Assembly (NCBI RefSeq): GCF_000400505.1 | Contig: NZ_CM001857.1 | Span: forward strand, 3,404,290 to 3,468,289 | DNA from: Musicola paradisiaca NCPPB 2511 | GTDB lineage: Bacteria; Pseudomonadota; Gammaproteobacteria; Enterobacterales; Enterobacteriaceae | Reading direction: 5' to 3' | DNA: 64,000 nucleotides | Shown here: one piece after another, positions 41,669-52,580 of the stretch | Numbering within the stretch: the first letter of the stretch is position 1 | Layout of the letters: each line of letters starts with the position of its first letter | Notes under the pieces: generated by a model | Databases searched by the model: none | The model's input: the letters and a program-made list of their open reading frames with translations, nothing else | Told to the model about the DNA's origin: nothing | Position numbers and translations under genes: made by a program

Positions 41669-44341
41669 ATGATCGACAGAGACCTTTCGCATGAACTTCC
41701 CGGCACCACGGGTTCGATCAATCCCCCGCCCGCCTCACCGTTGACGTTCAGCGACGACATGTTGGAATGCCAAATCCTGAGGCAACATCTGGAAACGTTC
41801 CAGAACTGGCTGGCCGACGAATTCAAGGCCGGCATCAGCGCCGAAAACCTGGTAGACGCGCGCACCCTGTTTATCGATCACCTGATGCAGCGCCTGTGGC
41901 GATTCTACGGTTTTGAACATGTGCCACAAACGGCGTTGGTGGCCGTCGGTGGTTACGGACGCGGCGAGCTGCACCCGCTCTCGGACATCGACTTACTGGT
42001 GTTGAGCCAGCACAAACTGACTGAAACCCAATCGCAAACGATTGGCGCCTTCATCACCCTGCTGTGGGATCTCAGACTGGAGGTCGGGCACAGCGTGCGC
42101 ACGTTGGAAGAGTGTCTGCAAGAAGGCATCGCCGACATTTCCGTAGCCACCAACCTGATTGAGTCCCGCATGATATGTGGCGACGTGGCGCTGTTCCTTT
42201 CCTTGCAGAAACAGATATTCAGCGACGATTTCTGGCCTTCGGAAACGTTCTTTCCCGCCAAAATCGCCGAACAGCGGGAACGCCATCAGCGTTACCACAG
42301 CACCAGCTACAATCTCGAACCTGATATCAAAAGCAGCCCCGGCGGGCTGCGGGATATCCATACGTTGCTATGGGTCGCTCGCCGCCACTTCGGCGCCACC
42401 TCGCTCAACGAGATGGTGGGTTTCGGTTTTCTTACCAAAGCGGAACGAAACGAACTGAACGAGTGCCAGAGTTTCCTGTGGCGTATCCGCTTCGCCCTGC
42501 ACCTGATACTGAACCGCTACGACAACCGCCTATTGTTCGATCGCCAGTTAAACGTCGCCCAACTCCTGCAATATCAGGGGGAAGGCAACGCGCCGGTCGA
42601 ACGGATGATGAAAGATTTCTATCGCGTCACTCGCCGGGTGGGCGAGTTGAACCAAATGCTGCTGCAGCTGTTCGACGAGGCGATCCTGGCGCTGGAAACC
42701 AGCGAAAAACCGCGCCCGCTGGATGACGAATTCCAGCTCAGAGGCACGCTGATCGATTTACGCGACGCCACCTTGTTCGAGCACAAGCCCGAATCCATTA
42801 TGCGTATGTTCTATCTGATGGCTCGCCATCAGGAGATCACCGGCATTTACTCCACCACATTACGTTTGCTGCGCCACGCGCGTCGCCACCTCAAACAGCC
42901 GCTGTGTACCATCCCGGAAGCACGCAATCTGTTCATGACTATTCTGAGTCACCCTAAGGCCGTCAGCCGAGCGCTGTTGCCGATGCACACGCACAGCGTA
43001 CTGTGGGCCTATATGCCGCAGTGGGGAAATATTGTCGGCCAGATGCAGTTCGATCTGTTTCATGCCTATACCGTGGACGAGCACACCATCCGCGTATTAT
43101 TGAATCTGGAAAGCTTCTCCGAAGAGGCCACCCGTAAAGAACACCCGTTGTGCGTAGAGCTTTATCCGCGTCTGCCGCAACCGGAGCTGCTGCTGCTGGC
43201 CGCACTGTTCCACGATATCGCCAAGGGCCGGGGCGGCGATCATTCAGAGCTGGGCGCGAAAGACGCCCTGGAATTCGCCGCGCTGCATGGCCTCAACTCC
43301 CGTGAAACACAGTTGGTTTCCTGGCTGGTGCGCTGCCACCTGCTGATGTCAGTCACCGCGCAACGCCGCGATATTCAGGATCCGGCGGTCATCCAGCAAT
43401 TCGCCGAACAGGTACAGAGCGAAACCCGTTTGCGCTACCTGCTCAACCTGACGGTAGCGGATATTTGCGCCACCAACGAAACATTGTGGAACAGCTGGAA
43501 ACAGAGCCTGTTGCGCGAACTCTATCTGGCGACCGAAAAACAGTTGCGCCGCGGGATGCAGAACTCCCCGGATCTACGGGAGCGCGTGCGGCACCACCGT
43601 CTGCAAGCCATGGCGCTACTGCGGATGGACAACATCAACGAAGAGGCGCTGCATGCCATCTGGAGCCGTTGTCGGGCAGACTACTTCCTACGGCATTCGC
43701 CGAATCAGTTGGCCTGGCACGCTCGCCATCTGCTGGAACACGATGTCAACAAACCGTTGGTGCTGATCAGCCATCAAGCCAGTCGCGGCGGCACGGAGAT
43801 CTTTATCTGGAGCCCCGACCGCCCGTATCTGTTTGCCGCGGTGGCCGGCGAGCTGGATCGCCGCAATCTGAGCGTTCATGATGCCCAGATCTTCACCAGT
43901 CGTGATGGTATGGCGATGGATACGTTCATCGTGTTGGAGCCGGACGGCAACCCGCTGGCTCCCGACCGCCATGACATGATCCGGCATGCCATCGAGCAAG
44001 CGTTGACGCAGCGGGACTATCAACACCCCCGCATTCGCAGGCCATCCCCCAAGCTGCGTCATTTCAGCGTGCCGACCGAGGTCAGCTTCCTGCCGACGCA
44101 TACCGATCGCCGCAGTTACATGGAGCTGATCGCACTCGATCAGCCCGGCCTGCTGGCGCGGGTAGGCGAAGTCTTCGCCGACCTCAATCTGTCGCTGCAT
44201 GGCGCCAGGATTTCCACCATAGGGGAACGAGTCGAGGACTTATTTATTCTGGCAGATGGAGAAAGACGGGCATTAAGCCCCGAATTACGTCTCAAACTGC
44301 AGCAACGGTTGACAGAAGCCCTCAACCCAAACGATAAATGA
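41669..44341 (+). CDS. glnD: PII uridylyltransferase/uridylyl-removing enzyme GlnD
   Basis: An 890-residue nitrogen sensor that adds or removes UMP on PII proteins in response to glutamine. The nucleotidyltransferase site is [17 protein letters not shown] (about 95). A helical linker, the HD hydrolase domain ([17 protein letters not shown], about 510) and two C-terminal ACT domains (around [29 protein letters not shown] and [20 protein letters not shown]) follow, all intact. The N-terminal 35 residues diverge, so the start is the least certain part. Length equals E. coli. Confidence 0.97.
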   Translation: MIDRDLSHELPGTTGSINPPPASPLTFSDDMLECQILRQHLETFQNWLADEFKAGISAENLVDARTLFIDHLMQRLWRFYGFEHVPQTALVAVGGYGRGELHPLSDIDLLVLSQHKLTETQSQTIGAFITLLWDLRLEVGHSVRTLEECLQEGIADISVATNLIESRMICGDVALFLSLQKQIFSDDFWPSETFFPAKIAEQRERHQRYHSTSYNLEPDIKSSPGGLRDIHTLLWVARRHFGATSLNEMVGFGFLTKAERNELNECQSFLWRIRFALHLILNRYDNRLLFDRQLNVAQLLQYQGEGNAPVERMMKDFYRVTRRVGELNQMLLQLFDEAILALETSEKPRPLDDEFQLRGTLIDLRDATLFEHKPESIMRMFYLMARHQEITGIYSTTLRLLRHARRHLKQPLCTIPEARNLFMTILSHPKAVSRALLPMHTHSVLWAYMPQWGNIVGQMQFDLFHAYTVDEHTIRVLLNLESFSEEATRKEHPLCVELYPRLPQPELLLLAALFHDIAKGRGGDHSELGAKDALEFAALHGLNSRETQLVSWLVRCHLLMSVTAQRRDIQDPAVIQQFAEQVQSETRLRYLLNLTVADICATNETLWNSWKQSLLRELYLATEKQLRRGMQNSPDLRERVRHHRLQAMALLRMDNINEEALHAIWSRCRADYFLRHSPNQLAWHARHLLEHDVNKPLVLISHQASRGGTEIFIWSPDRPYLFAAVAGELDRRNLSVHDAQIFTSRDGMAMDTFIVLEPDGNPLAPDRHDMIRHAIEQALTQRDYQHPRIRRPSPKLRHFSVPTEVSFLPTHTDRRSYMELIALDQPGLLARVGEVFADLNLSLHGARISTIGERVEDLFILADGERRALSPELRLKLQQRLTEALNPNDK

Positions 44342-44438
44342 CCCCTAACTTGAATGTCTGGCCGCGCCCGGCATGAGATGCAACTTGCGACTCATGCATG
44401 ACGTGGCCTGTTTTTGTTAATTACGAAAGAGAAACAGG

Positions 44439-45263
44439 ATGCAGCAATTACAGAACATCATCGAAACCGCGTTTGAACGTCGCGCAGAAATCACTCCGAC
44501 CAGCGTGAACAACGTAACGCGAGAAGCGATCAATCAGGTTATCAGCCAGTTGGATAGCGGCGTGCTGCGTGTGGCTGAAAAAATCAACGGTCAATGGGTC
44601 ACTCACCAGTGGCTGAAGAAAGCGGTTCTGCTCTCTTTCCGCATCAATGACAACCGTCTGCTGGAAGGTGCGGAAACCCGCTACTATGACAAAGTACCGA
44701 TGAAATTCGCCGACTACGACGAAGCGCGCTTCCAGCGCGAAGGCTTCCGCGTCGTACCTCCCGCCAGCGTGCGTCAGGGTGCCTATATCGCTCGCAATAC
44801 CGTATTAATGCCCTCCTACGTCAACATCGGCGCTTATGTTGACGAAGGCACCATGGTAGATACCTGGGCGACTGTCGGCTCTTGCGCGCAGATTGGTAAA
44901 AACGTTCATCTTTCCGGCGGCGTCGGCATCGGCGGCGTACTGGAGCCGCTGCAGGCCAATCCGACCATCATCGAAGACAATTGCTTCATCGGTGCGCGTT
45001 CCGAAGTGGTGGAAGGTGTGATCGTAGAAGAGGGTTCCGTCATCTCCATGGGCGTATTCATTGGTCAGAGCACCAAGATTTACGATCGCGAGACCGGCGA
45101 AATCCATTACGGTCGCGTACCGGCGGGCTCCGTAGTGGTTTCCGGCAACCTGCCCTCCAAAGATGGCAGCTACAGCTTGTACTGCGCGGTGATCGTGAAA
45201 AAAGTGGACGCCAAAACCCGCGGAAAAGTGGGAATTAATGAGTTATTACGCACCATCGACTAA
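44439..45263 (+). CDS. dapD: Tetrahydrodipicolinate N-succinyltransferase DapD
   Basis: A 274-residue trimeric beta-helix enzyme of lysine and meso-diaminopimelate synthesis, using succinyl-CoA. The N-terminal helical part ([20 protein letters not shown]) precedes hexapeptide repeats ([18 protein letters not shown]..., [19 protein letters not shown]) and the C-terminal strand region. Length equals E. coli. AGAGAAACAGG before the ATG is a fair ribosome site. Confidence 0.98.
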   Translation: MQQLQNIIETAFERRAEITPTSVNNVTREAINQVISQLDSGVLRVAEKINGQWVTHQWLKKAVLLSFRINDNRLLEGAETRYYDKVPMKFADYDEARFQREGFRVVPPASVRQGAYIARNTVLMPSYVNIGAYVDEGTMVDTWATVGSCAQIGKNVHLSGGVGIGGVLEPLQANPTIIEDNCFIGARSEVVEGVIVEEGSVISMGVFIGQSTKIYDRETGEIHYGRVPAGSVVVSGNLPSKDGSYSLYCAVIVKKVDAKTRGKVGINELLRTID

Positions 45264-45267
45264 ACTA

Positions 45268-45295
45268 ATTGGCGGGTAATAACCCGCCATTTTTT
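45268..45295 (+). terminator. Terminator after dapD
   Basis: TGGCGGGT (45270-45277) pairs with ACCCGCCA (45282-45289) around four bases and runs into TTTTTT. Confidence 0.92.
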
Positions 45296-45370
45296 ACGGC
45301 CTCAGGCCACACACCCACACGGCGTTCAGCCATTTTGCTTACGGCCAACGAAAACAAAAAAGGTGGTGCT

Positions 45371-45757
45371 ATGTACGACAATCTGAAAAGTCTGGGGATT
45401 ACCAATCCGGAAGATATTGATCGCTATAGCCTTCGTCAGGAAGCCAGCAACGATATTCTTAAGATCTACTTTCGCAAGGACAAAGGGGAGTTCTTCGCTA
45501 AAAGCGTCAAATTCAAATATCCGCGCCAACGTAAAACCATTGCAGCAGACAGCAATGGCCAAGGTTATAAGGAAATTGACGAGATCAGCCCCAACCTACG
45601 TTATGTCGTCGATGAACTGGATCAACTCTGCCAGCGCGATCAGGCTGAAGTGGATTTAAAACGCAAAATCCTGGCGGATTTACGCCATCTTGAAAACGTT
45701 GTCACTAATAAAATCAATGAAATAGAATCAGATCTGGAAAAGCTGACCAAACGCTGA
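45371..45757 (+). CDS. yaeH: DUF3461 family protein YaeH
   Basis: A 128-residue protein matching YaeH through its length, starting [35 protein letters not shown] longer frame exists upstream (from 45269) but runs through the dapD terminator and lacks similarity. The body is basic and beta-rich ([16 protein letters not shown]), ending in a coiled helix ([29 protein letters not shown]). The function is unknown. In E. coli yaeH, dapD and glnD are also neighbours, but what follows here (yqcA) is not. Confidence 0.93.
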   Translation: MYDNLKSLGITNPEDIDRYSLRQEASNDILKIYFRKDKGEFFAKSVKFKYPRQRKTIAADSNGQGYKEIDEISPNLRYVVDELDQLCQRDQAEVDLKRKILADLRHLENVVTNKINEIESDLEKLTKR

Positions 45758-45823
45758 GACGGCATCGAACTACCGTGTGAGGCTCCACGCTACGCCTCAC
45801 ACGAATCCTTCCACTTGTTGATT

Positions 45824-46273
45824 TTACGACACCAACGATGCCCAGCTTTCTACCCACGGACAAGAAATGACTTCCGGCTCAGGGTGCTCCGTCGCATCAA
45901 TTTCCAGCACCTCGCCGACACGTTTGGCGCCCATTTCCTGCAATTGAGCATCAAACAAACGGCCGCCGCCGCAGAAATGTTCATAGCTGCTGTCGCCCAG
46001 TGCAATCAGGCCGTAGCGGACTTCAGGCTGATAACCGACGTTGTCGCGCAGCGCGCCATAAAGAGGAATGAGGGATTCCGGCAATTGCCCCTGCCCGGTG
46101 GTAGAAGTCACGACCAGAATGACGTCGTTGCGATAAGCCATCCAGTCATCAAGTGAAGCCTCCTCAAAGACTTTCACTTCATGCCCGTGCTCGCGCAGAA
46201 TATTCTCCGCTTCCTCCGCCACCAGCAACGCATTGCCGTAGACAGTGCCAACAAAAATACCGATTCGCGCCAT
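45824..46273 (-). CDS. yqcA: Flavodoxin YqcA
   Basis: A 149-residue flavodoxin-like protein. The FMN phosphate loop is in [17 protein letters not shown], and later loops are [14 protein letters not shown] and [16 protein letters not shown]. It is shorter than long-chain flavodoxins (no insertion in the last strand). YqcA/FldC-type proteins carry electrons for unknown partners. It is encoded with truC and yqcC, as in E. coli. Confidence 0.95.
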   Translation of the reverse strand: MARIGIFVGTVYGNALLVAEEAENILREHGHEVKVFEEASLDDWMAYRNDVILVVTSTTGQGQLPESLIPLYGALRDNVGYQPEVRYGLIALGDSSYEHFCGGGRLFDAQLQEMGAKRVGEVLEIDATEHPEPEVISCPWVESWASLVS

Positions 46274-46291
46274 AACGCCTATTCTCCCGTT

Positions 46292-47077
46292 TTATTCTGA
46301 CGTCAGCCCGCTATCCTGCCGCCAGTCAGACCCAAACTCAACCCTTTCAACATCAGGGATACCGCCCTGCCAGCCAAACTGCGACATGACCCCCTGCCAG
46401 CTTTGATCCCAGCGGGCATAAATATCCAGAGGAACATGGGTGATCGGATGGTTCAGACGCAAACGGCTGGCGTGCAGCATCAGTCTGGAACAGGAAAAAT
46501 GCGTGGCCATACCGCGATTCTGGCGCAGATCGCCGTGCGTGGTATCGCCGATAATCGGGTGGCGGATATGCGCCATATGACGCCGTAACTGATGCTTGCG
46601 GCCGGTTTTGGGGTGGAGTTCAAGCAAGCTGTAGCGAGACGTTTCATACCGCCCAATCGCAACCGGCATTTCGGCTCTCGCCAATGCGCGATAAGCGCTG
46701 ACGGCAGGCTGAGGGGCTTTATTCGGATCCGCGTACTTATCCGCGATGCGATCCAGCTCCTCGGTCAAGGCATAATCGATGACGCCCTCATCCGCCACAT
46801 ATCCGCGCACAACGGCATGATAGGTTTTCTCCATCTGATGCTGCTCAAACTGTAACGCCAGCATACGAGCCACTTCCGGCGACAAAGCCATCAACAACAC
46901 ACCCGATGTAGGCCTATCGAGACGATGAACCGTAAACACATGCCGACCAATCTGATCGCGCACGGTCTGCATGACAACCACTTTCTCCTTACGATCCAGC
47001 CAGCTCCGGTGCACCAGCCATCCGGCCGGTTTATTAACGGCGACCAGATAGTCATCCTGATAAAGTATTTCCAGCAT
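46292..47077 (-). CDS. truC: tRNA pseudouridine synthase C
   Basis: A 261-residue TruC, which makes pseudouridine 65 in tRNA-Ile and tRNA-Asp. The start at 47077 (MLEILYQDDYLVAVNKPAGWLVHRS) follows yqcC by 4 bp. The open frame continues 79 codons further up inside yqcC and is not used. The catalytic Asp is in VHRLDRPTSGVLLMAL, and the conserved RKHQLRRHMAHIRHPIIGD follows. Confidence 0.95.
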   Translation of the reverse strand: MLEILYQDDYLVAVNKPAGWLVHRSWLDRKEKVVVMQTVRDQIGRHVFTVHRLDRPTSGVLLMALSPEVARMLALQFEQHQMEKTYHAVVRGYVADEGVIDYALTEELDRIADKYADPNKAPQPAVSAYRALARAEMPVAIGRYETSRYSLLELHPKTGRKHQLRRHMAHIRHPIIGDTTHGDLRQNRGMATHFSCSRLMLHASRLRLNHPITHVPLDIYARWDQSWQGVMSQFGWQGGIPDVERVEFGSDWRQDSGLTSE

Positions 47078-47081
47078 CGGC

Positions 47082-47405
47082 TTACCCGGTAAACAAGTCG
47101 TCAAACCGACGCAACTCAGCCAACAGCGGCGTGATACTTTCGGTTCGGCCGTCAAATGCCGCTTCGAAATACGGCAGAATCGCGACACGTTCAGGCAGTG
47201 GCGCATCACTGTCCAGCAGCGCGTGCATTCTTGGCAGGAGCACCCATTGTAGCCACTGTTCCGCCTGCATGCAGTCAAGACAAAAAGGTTGAATGCTGGT
47301 GAAAGCCGCGTCATCCGGCGGAATGCTCTGCCATAAAAGGCTCGCTTTCAGCGCTTGTTCAATACCAAACAGGGATTGTCGAACCTGGATTTTGGGATTA
47401 CTCAT
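47082..47405 (-). CDS. yqcC: YqcC family protein
   Basis: A 107-residue helical protein of the YqcC family (E. coli 109). The start at 47405 (MSNPKIQVRQSLFGIEQALKAS) is chosen by family length; an ATG 20 codons upstream is in frame. Conserved text: FCLDCMQAEQWLQWVLLPRMHALLDSDAPLPE. The function is unknown. It lies downstream of the CsrB/RsmB RNA and 4 bp before truC. Confidence 0.93.
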   Translation of the reverse strand: MSNPKIQVRQSLFGIEQALKASLLWQSIPPDDAAFTSIQPFCLDCMQAEQWLQWVLLPRMHALLDSDAPLPERVAILPYFEAAFDGRTESITPLLAELRRFDDLFTG

Positions 47406-47475
47406 GCGGGATCTCATCGGGCTAAAAAGGCGGCAGAGCATAGCACCATTCATGTTTTCAGACATACTGAAACAG

Positions 47476-47815
47476 AAAAAAGGGGGTACTGAATCAGTAC
47501 CCCCTTTTAGTCTGCTGCTTTATAGCACTCCCGCTATAAAATTGCGTCCCTGCTCATCCTTGAAAAAAATCTCCTTTTGGTTTTCCTAACCCGCTATCCT
47601 TGCTGACGATCCTTCTTTCATCCTGACAATCGATCCTTCTTGATCATCCATGACCTCATTCCCTTTTTAGGCTCCTGCCCCACCGGCATTCCCAAACCGG
47701 CTCTCATTCTCCGTCCTGGAGGTGTCCCTTATTTCATCCTGAAAAAAGAGTCTGGTCGCAACCAGGCACCTCACTCATCATCCTGATGAAACCAGAGCTA
47801 CCTCGTTACTGTGTT
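47476..47815 (-). ncRNA. csrB: CsrB/RsmB regulatory RNA
   Basis: A roughly 340-nt RNA on the minus strand between syd and yqcC, the E. coli csrB locus. It carries about 18 GGA triplets, several as CAGGATG or AAGGATG in stem-loops, the CsrA/RsmA binding signature, so it would titrate that repressor. Stretches such as GGGACACCTCCAGGACGGAG and CAAGGATGAGCAGGGA match E. coli CsrB from memory. It ends in a perfect 11-bp hairpin (47482-47504) with a T tract. The 5' end near 47815 is set by an AT-rich -10-like region and is approximate. In soft-rot relatives the RNA is called RsmB and controls exoenzymes. Confidence 0.93.
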
Positions 47816-47970
47816 ACGAAACTGAATAATAAGATGTATTAATTGAATCGAATCGGCAAGCCACCCAAACAGCGCAATCCCCCGTTGAAAGGACGTATCA
47901 GAGGCTAACTATCATTAATTCATTAATTAATAATAAAAAATTAAAATTTAAACCTTAGCTTAATATTAAA

Positions 47971-48011
47971 TATGAGAGATCACTTACACACAATGTGAGA
48001 GATCTCTTACA
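47971..48011. promoter_or_regulatory. Two UvrY/GacA boxes upstream of csrB
   Basis: TGTGAGAGATCTCTTACA (47994-48011) is a near-perfect 18-bp palindrome of the UvrY/GacA type (TGTAAG-N6-CTTACA). A weaker copy, TATGAGAGATCACTTACA, lies at 47971-47988, 23 bp away. They sit about 155-195 bp upstream of the RNA start, the distance known for E. coli csrB. Confidence 0.88.
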
Positions 48012-48038
48012 AACAGGAAAGCGAAACACGATTCCGGA

Positions 48039-48587
48039 TTACATAATTATTGGCTGAAGCTTATACAAAAAGTCAGTCAGACTGGGAGCAAGCACTTGCC
48101 GCTGAGACGTACCGAACTCCTCCAGCAGCACCTCACCGCTGATATTACACAGAGAGATAAGCGTCATTTCTGAATCCGTACTGGCAAGAAACAGTGTCGG
48201 CGACAACTTAAGGCGTTTTTGCGTCAGCAGGTGGCCGATAAGATTTTCCTGCATACGTATAAAATCCTCCTCACTCCAGACTTGCAGCAACGAACAGCGG
48301 ATATCGCCGAACTCGGCTTCCATATCACCGGCATACTGGCAGGAGAAGAACGCATGCGCGTCAGGATGCACGCTAATATCCAGTGCCCGCTCTACGCCAT
48401 CAAGACGGGATGCGGCGACCGGCAATTGCGGCAACCAGAAAACGCACTCATCGCCGTTGTCCGTTATACAGGGCGAAGGAATGCCATACAACGCCGCACT
48501 GGCCGGAGGATGATCGGTTTCCCGGCGCCACAATTCAACATAACGTTGAGTAAACGCCTGCAATGTCTGTGATACCTGATGTTCCAT
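48039..48587 (-). CDS. syd: SecY-interacting protein Syd
   Basis: A 182-residue Syd, a cytosolic protein that binds SecY and helps remove defective translocons. Conserved text includes the C-terminal TLISLCNISGEVLLEEFGTSQRQVLAPSLTDFLYKLQP and the central ALDISVHPDAHAFFSCQYAGDMEAEF, with an acidic surface. Length matches E. coli (181). In E. coli queF lies next to it. Here the 265 bp from syd to ppnN hold no queF and no trace that I can see. Confidence 0.95.
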   Translation of the reverse strand: MEHQVSQTLQAFTQRYVELWRRETDHPPASAALYGIPSPCITDNGDECVFWLPQLPVAASRLDGVERALDISVHPDAHAFFSCQYAGDMEAEFGDIRCSLLQVWSEEDFIRMQENLIGHLLTQKRLKLSPTLFLASTDSEMTLISLCNISGEVLLEEFGTSQRQVLAPSLTDFLYKLQPIIM

Positions 48588-48852
48588 TCAACCTCTCATC
48601 AATTGGCCTGTATTTGTTCACCAGGCATAGCCACCCAAACCACGCTATCCAACCAAAAACACGGCAATCATTTTATCCCGACAACACCTGATTCCGTCGA
48701 CAAATACCATGAGAAAATGCGCAGCGTCGCGCAACTTTGTCGGCCGAACCTCGCTTCCCTTGGCAAAAAGGTCTGCCGCACGTTAAGGTGAAAGAGTCGA
48801 TCCGACTCGTGTTGGACAACGGTCGAAACACATTGCGTTATCAGGGAGTAGT

Positions 48853-50226
48853 ATGATTACACATATCAGCCCGTTGGGTTCCATGGATTTATTGTCGCAA
48901 CTGGAAGTGGATATGCTGAAAAAGAGCACCGCCAGCAGCGATCTTTATCGGCTATTTCGAAATTGTTCCCTTGCCGTACTGAACTCCGGCAGTCAGACGG
49001 ACAACAGCAAAGAGTTACTCTCCCGCTACGAGGACTATGACATCAACGTGTTACGTCGCGAACGTGGCGTCAAACTTGAATTGGTCAACCCACCGGAAGA
49101 CGCCTTCGTCGACGGTGAGATCATCCGCGCATTGCAGGCCAACTTGTTCGCCGTTTTGCGGGATATCCTGTTCGTCAACGCGCAGATCACCACCTCAGGC
49201 CGCTACCAGAACCTGGAGCTGGATCCGGAAGACTCTGTTCACATTACCAATCTGGTGTTCTCGATTCTGCGCAACGCCAGAGCACTGCATGTGGGTGAAG
49301 AGCCTAACATGGTCGTATGCTGGGGTGGGCATTCCATCAATGAAACGGAATACCTTTATGCCCGCAAAGTCGGTAGCCAGTTGGGTTTGCGCGAGCTGAA
49401 CATCTGCACGGGTTGCGGCCCGGGCGCGATGGAGGCGCCGATGAAAGGCGCCGCTGTCGGGCATGCCCAGCAGCGCTACAAGGATGGCCGTTTCATCGGG
49501 ATGACCGAACCGTCGATCATTGCGGCAGAGCCGCCGAATCCACTGGTGAACGAATTGGTCATTATGCCGGATATCGAGAAACGCCTTGAGGCATTCGTTC
49601 GTATCGGTCACGGCATTATCATCTTCCCTGGCGGCGTGGGAACCGCAGAGGAATTCCTCTACCTGCTGGGGATCATGATGAACCCGGAGAATAGCGAACA
49701 GGTACTGCCGATCATTCTCACCGGCCCACAGGAAAGCGCCGATTATTTCCGGGTACTGGATGAGTTTATCGTCAGCACGCTGGGCCGTCAGGCTCGCCGC
49801 TATTATTCGATCATTATCAACGATGCGGCGGAAGTCGCGCGGCAGATGAAGAAAGCCATGCCGTTGGTGAAAGAGCATCGCCGCCATACCGGAGACGCTT
49901 ACAGTTTCAACTGGTCTTTGCGTATCGCACCGGAACTGCAATTGCCGTTTGAGCCGACCCATGAAAACATGGCGAGTCTCAATCTGCATCCGGATCAACC
50001 CTCGGAGCAGCTGGCGGCGACCTTGCGTAAAGCGTTCTCCGGCATCGTTGCAGGTAACGTCAAGGAAGCGGGCATTCGTGCCATTGAGGAACTGGGCCCT
50101 TACAAACTGCGCGGTAATGCGGAAATCATGAACGATATGGATCGTCTACTGCAGGGCTTCATGTCTCAGCAACGGATGAAGCTGCCGGGCAGCATATACG
50201 TTCCCTGTTATGAAATCTGTGCCTGA
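48853..50226 (+). CDS. ppnN: Pyrimidine/purine nucleotide 5'-monophosphate nucleosidase PpnN
   Basis: A 457-residue PpnN (YgdH), which cleaves nucleotide monophosphates to base and ribose phosphate and is stimulated by (p)ppGpp. The LOG-type core has [20 protein letters not shown] and the [17 protein letters not shown] motif. N-terminal and C-terminal regulatory domains flank it. Length is close to E. coli (454). GGGAG precedes the start. Confidence 0.96.
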   Translation: MITHISPLGSMDLLSQLEVDMLKKSTASSDLYRLFRNCSLAVLNSGSQTDNSKELLSRYEDYDINVLRRERGVKLELVNPPEDAFVDGEIIRALQANLFAVLRDILFVNAQITTSGRYQNLELDPEDSVHITNLVFSILRNARALHVGEEPNMVVCWGGHSINETEYLYARKVGSQLGLRELNICTGCGPGAMEAPMKGAAVGHAQQRYKDGRFIGMTEPSIIAAEPPNPLVNELVIMPDIEKRLEAFVRIGHGIIIFPGGVGTAEEFLYLLGIMMNPENSEQVLPIILTGPQESADYFRVLDEFIVSTLGRQARRYYSIIINDAAEVARQMKKAMPLVKEHRRHTGDAYSFNWSLRIAPELQLPFEPTHENMASLNLHPDQPSEQLAATLRKAFSGIVAGNVKEAGIRAIEELGPYKLRGNAEIMNDMDRLLQGFMSQQRMKLPGSIYVPCYEICA

Positions 50227-50283
50227 TTTCTTCCCCTATCGGCAGCGGTGATTTCCCGCTGCCATCACTGCGAATGCCGGATT

Positions 50284-51045
50284 ATGCCTGTACACCTGCT
50301 GATTGTTGATGCCCTTAACCTTATCCGCCGGATCCATGCCGTGCAGGGTTCACCTTGTGTGGCCGCCTGCCAGCATGCGTTGAAACAGTTGATTCTGCAC
50401 AGCCGGCCTACCCACGCTGTCGCAGTCTTTGACGACGAACAGCGCACGCAAAGTTGGCGGCATGAACTGCTGCCGGACTACAAAGCAGGCCGTCCGCCTA
50501 TGCCGGAGAATCTGCGTCAGGAACTGCCACAAATCAAAGACGCTTTTCTGGGACTAGGCGTCGATAGCTGGCGCTCGCCGGGTAACGAAGCAGATGACCT
50601 GGCGGCCACACTGGCCAGCAAAGTCGCGGCACAGGGCCATCAGGCGACGATCGTATCCACCGACAAGGGCTACTGCCAACTATTGGCGCCGACCATTCAG
50701 ATTCGCGACTACTTTCAGAAACGCTGGCTGGATGTGCCCTTCATCAGGCAGGAATTCGGTGTCGAACCCGGGCTGTTGCCGGATTACTGGGGGCTGGCGG
50801 GGATAAGCAGCAGTAAGATCCCCGGCGTGAGCGGCATTGGCCCCAAAACCGCAACGAGCTTACTGCACCAGGCCGGATCGCTGGATGCGCTGTACCAGCA
50901 GTTAGAACAACTCCCTGAAAAATGGCGACGCAAACTGGTGGAACAACAGGAGATGGCGTATCGCTGTCGTCAGGTCGCCACGTTAAAAATCGACCTGGAA
51001 CTTAATGGCAACCTGCAACAGCTCAGGTTGCCAATCGGGGAATGA
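50284..51045 (+). CDS. xni: Flap endonuclease Xni
   Basis: A 253-residue 5'-nuclease (ExoIX) related to the polymerase I N-terminal domain. The start at 50284 ([22 protein letters not shown]) is chosen by similarity. Metal-site acidic residues are in [20 protein letters not shown] and [11 protein letters not shown]. The DNA-binding H3TH is [22 protein letters not shown]. Xni lacks some family acidic residues and is a weak enzyme in E. coli. The gene is convergent with rlmM. Confidence 0.95.
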   Translation: MPVHLLIVDALNLIRRIHAVQGSPCVAACQHALKQLILHSRPTHAVAVFDDEQRTQSWRHELLPDYKAGRPPMPENLRQELPQIKDAFLGLGVDSWRSPGNEADDLAATLASKVAAQGHQATIVSTDKGYCQLLAPTIQIRDYFQKRWLDVPFIRQEFGVEPGLLPDYWGLAGISSSKIPGVSGIGPKTATSLLHQAGSLDALYQQLEQLPEKWRRKLVEQQEMAYRCRQVATLKIDLELNGNLQQLRLPIGE

Positions 51046-51050
51046 CACAC

Positions 51051-52151
51051 TCAGCGTTCGTCGCGACGGCCGGGAATAGCGCTCCAAATCCGCCGCACAT
51101 GCACCGTCACCTCCTCTCGGTCATGGTACAACTGCTTGGCGTGAATCTCTGCGTTAATGCCGCCCTCCTGTAAACGCTGAGTCAATTTTTCCAGATTCAG
51201 CGCAACTTCTTCATAGCGCTTTTTCATCGGCAGTTTGAGATTGAAAATCGCTTCCCGGCACCAGCCGTTTACCAACCAGTCAGCCATGCGGCTGGTGACT
51301 TTAGCCGGTTTTTCCACCATATCGCACACCAGCCAGTAGATGTTATTGCGCGGCGGCTCAAAGCGAAAACCATCCGCCTGATGATGAATAACTTGTCCGG
51401 TATCCATCAGGCTCTGCGCCATCATGCCGTTATCCACGGCATGCACCATCATACTGCGCTTCACCAGTTGATAGGTCCACCCGCCCGGACAAGCACCGAG
51501 ATCCACCGCGTACATTCCACTTCCCAGCCGCTCATCCCACTCATCCGCTGGAATAAACACATGAAACGCCTCTTCCAGCTTAAGCGTCGACCGGCTTGGC
51601 GCATCGGAGGGAAACTTCAGCCGGGGGATCCCCATATAAAACGGCGAATGGTTGTTGCTGTAGGAGTAGCCGACGTAACAGCAACCGGGGGCGATAAACA
51701 ACACATGAACCACTGGCCGGTTAGGTTTCTCCTGCGCCTGCAGAATCTTGTCGTTCCGCAGCGCGGTACGCAGCGGAACCGTAAACTTGCGGCAAAATTT
51801 CATCAGTTCCTTGCACTCATTGGTATCAGGAACCTCGACCCGCAATTCTCCCGCGCGCTCCACCACGCCAGTCAGCATACCTACGATGGGCGTAATGCGA
51901 TCCTCCGGCGGCAGATCGCGCAGCAACTCGCCACACACCATCATTTGACGAGCAAAAATCAGATCGCGGAAAGGTAATTCACGCACCAAACGATCGGCGT
52001 CTTCATGTTGATAACACTCGAAAATCACATAACCGCTGTTATCTTTTACCCGCACAAAACCATAAATATCGCGGCGTCCCGCTTTGTCGGTAATCTCCGC
52101 CGCGCACTCTTTCTCAAACCCCGGCCGACAATACAAAATCACTTTATTCAT
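51051..52151 (-). CDS. rlmM: 23S rRNA 2'-O-ribose C2498 methyltransferase RlmM
   Basis: A 366-residue RlmM. An N-terminal THUMP-containing domain (about 1-170) precedes the Rossmann methyltransferase with the SAM motif [15 protein letters not shown] and the catalytic Lys-Asp-Lys-Glu set, of which [10 protein letters not shown] and [13 protein letters not shown] are visible. Length equals E. coli. It starts 1-2 bp after ygdD. Confidence 0.97.
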   Translation of the reverse strand: MNKVILYCRPGFEKECAAEITDKAGRRDIYGFVRVKDNSGYVIFECYQHEDADRLVRELPFRDLIFARQMMVCGELLRDLPPEDRITPIVGMLTGVVERAGELRVEVPDTNECKELMKFCRKFTVPLRTALRNDKILQAQEKPNRPVVHVLFIAPGCCYVGYSYSNNHSPFYMGIPRLKFPSDAPSRSTLKLEEAFHVFIPADEWDERLGSGMYAVDLGACPGGWTYQLVKRSMMVHAVDNGMMAQSLMDTGQVIHHQADGFRFEPPRNNIYWLVCDMVEKPAKVTSRMADWLVNGWCREAIFNLKLPMKKRYEEVALNLEKLTQRLQEGGINAEIHAKQLYHDREEVTVHVRRIWSAIPGRRDER

Positions 52152-52152
52152 G

Positions 52153-52539
52153 CTATTCAGCCTTCTTCTTCAGGCGAAACGCCCCAATCAGCAGCAAAAG
52201 CCACCCAGTCAGAAAACAGACGCCGCCCACCGGCGTAACAAATACCCACATTCTCAAGCTGGACAACGCCAGGCAGTACAGGCTGCCGCTGAACAACACG
52301 ATACCCAACGCCAGGGAAACCGAACTCCAGTAAAACCACACGTTGGCGCGTTGGCTCATGGCGACAGAAAGCACCAGGATCACCAACGAATGAAAAGCCT
52401 GATATTGCAGGCCGGTATGCAGCCAGCCCATTTCGGCGTCCCCCAGAGACTTACTCAATACATGGGTGCCGAACGCGCCGAGCGCCACGTACACAAAACC
52501 GCTGACGGCGGCAAATATCAGCATGAAACGACTGTTCAT
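52153..52539 (-). CDS. ygdD: DUF423 membrane protein YgdD
   Basis: A 128-residue inner-membrane protein with four hydrophobic helices. The start at 52539 ([33 protein letters not shown]) matches the family; an ATG six codons earlier exists. Conserved: [15 protein letters not shown] and [26 protein letters not shown]. The function is unknown. It is coupled to rlmM and lies after gcvA. Confidence 0.94.
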   Translation of the reverse strand: MNSRFMLIFAAVSGFVYVALGAFGTHVLSKSLGDAEMGWLHTGLQYQAFHSLVILVLSVAMSQRANVWFYWSSVSLALGIVLFSGSLYCLALSSLRMWVFVTPVGGVCFLTGWLLLLIGAFRLKKKAE

Positions 52540-52580
52540 CAAGCGCTCCATTATCAAAAAAAGAAGCTGAGCCCGGGAGC

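Noticed and set aside
48588..48852. Possible queF remnant between syd and ppnN
   Set aside because: No QueF-like text in any frame; the 70-codon frame there has no family character.
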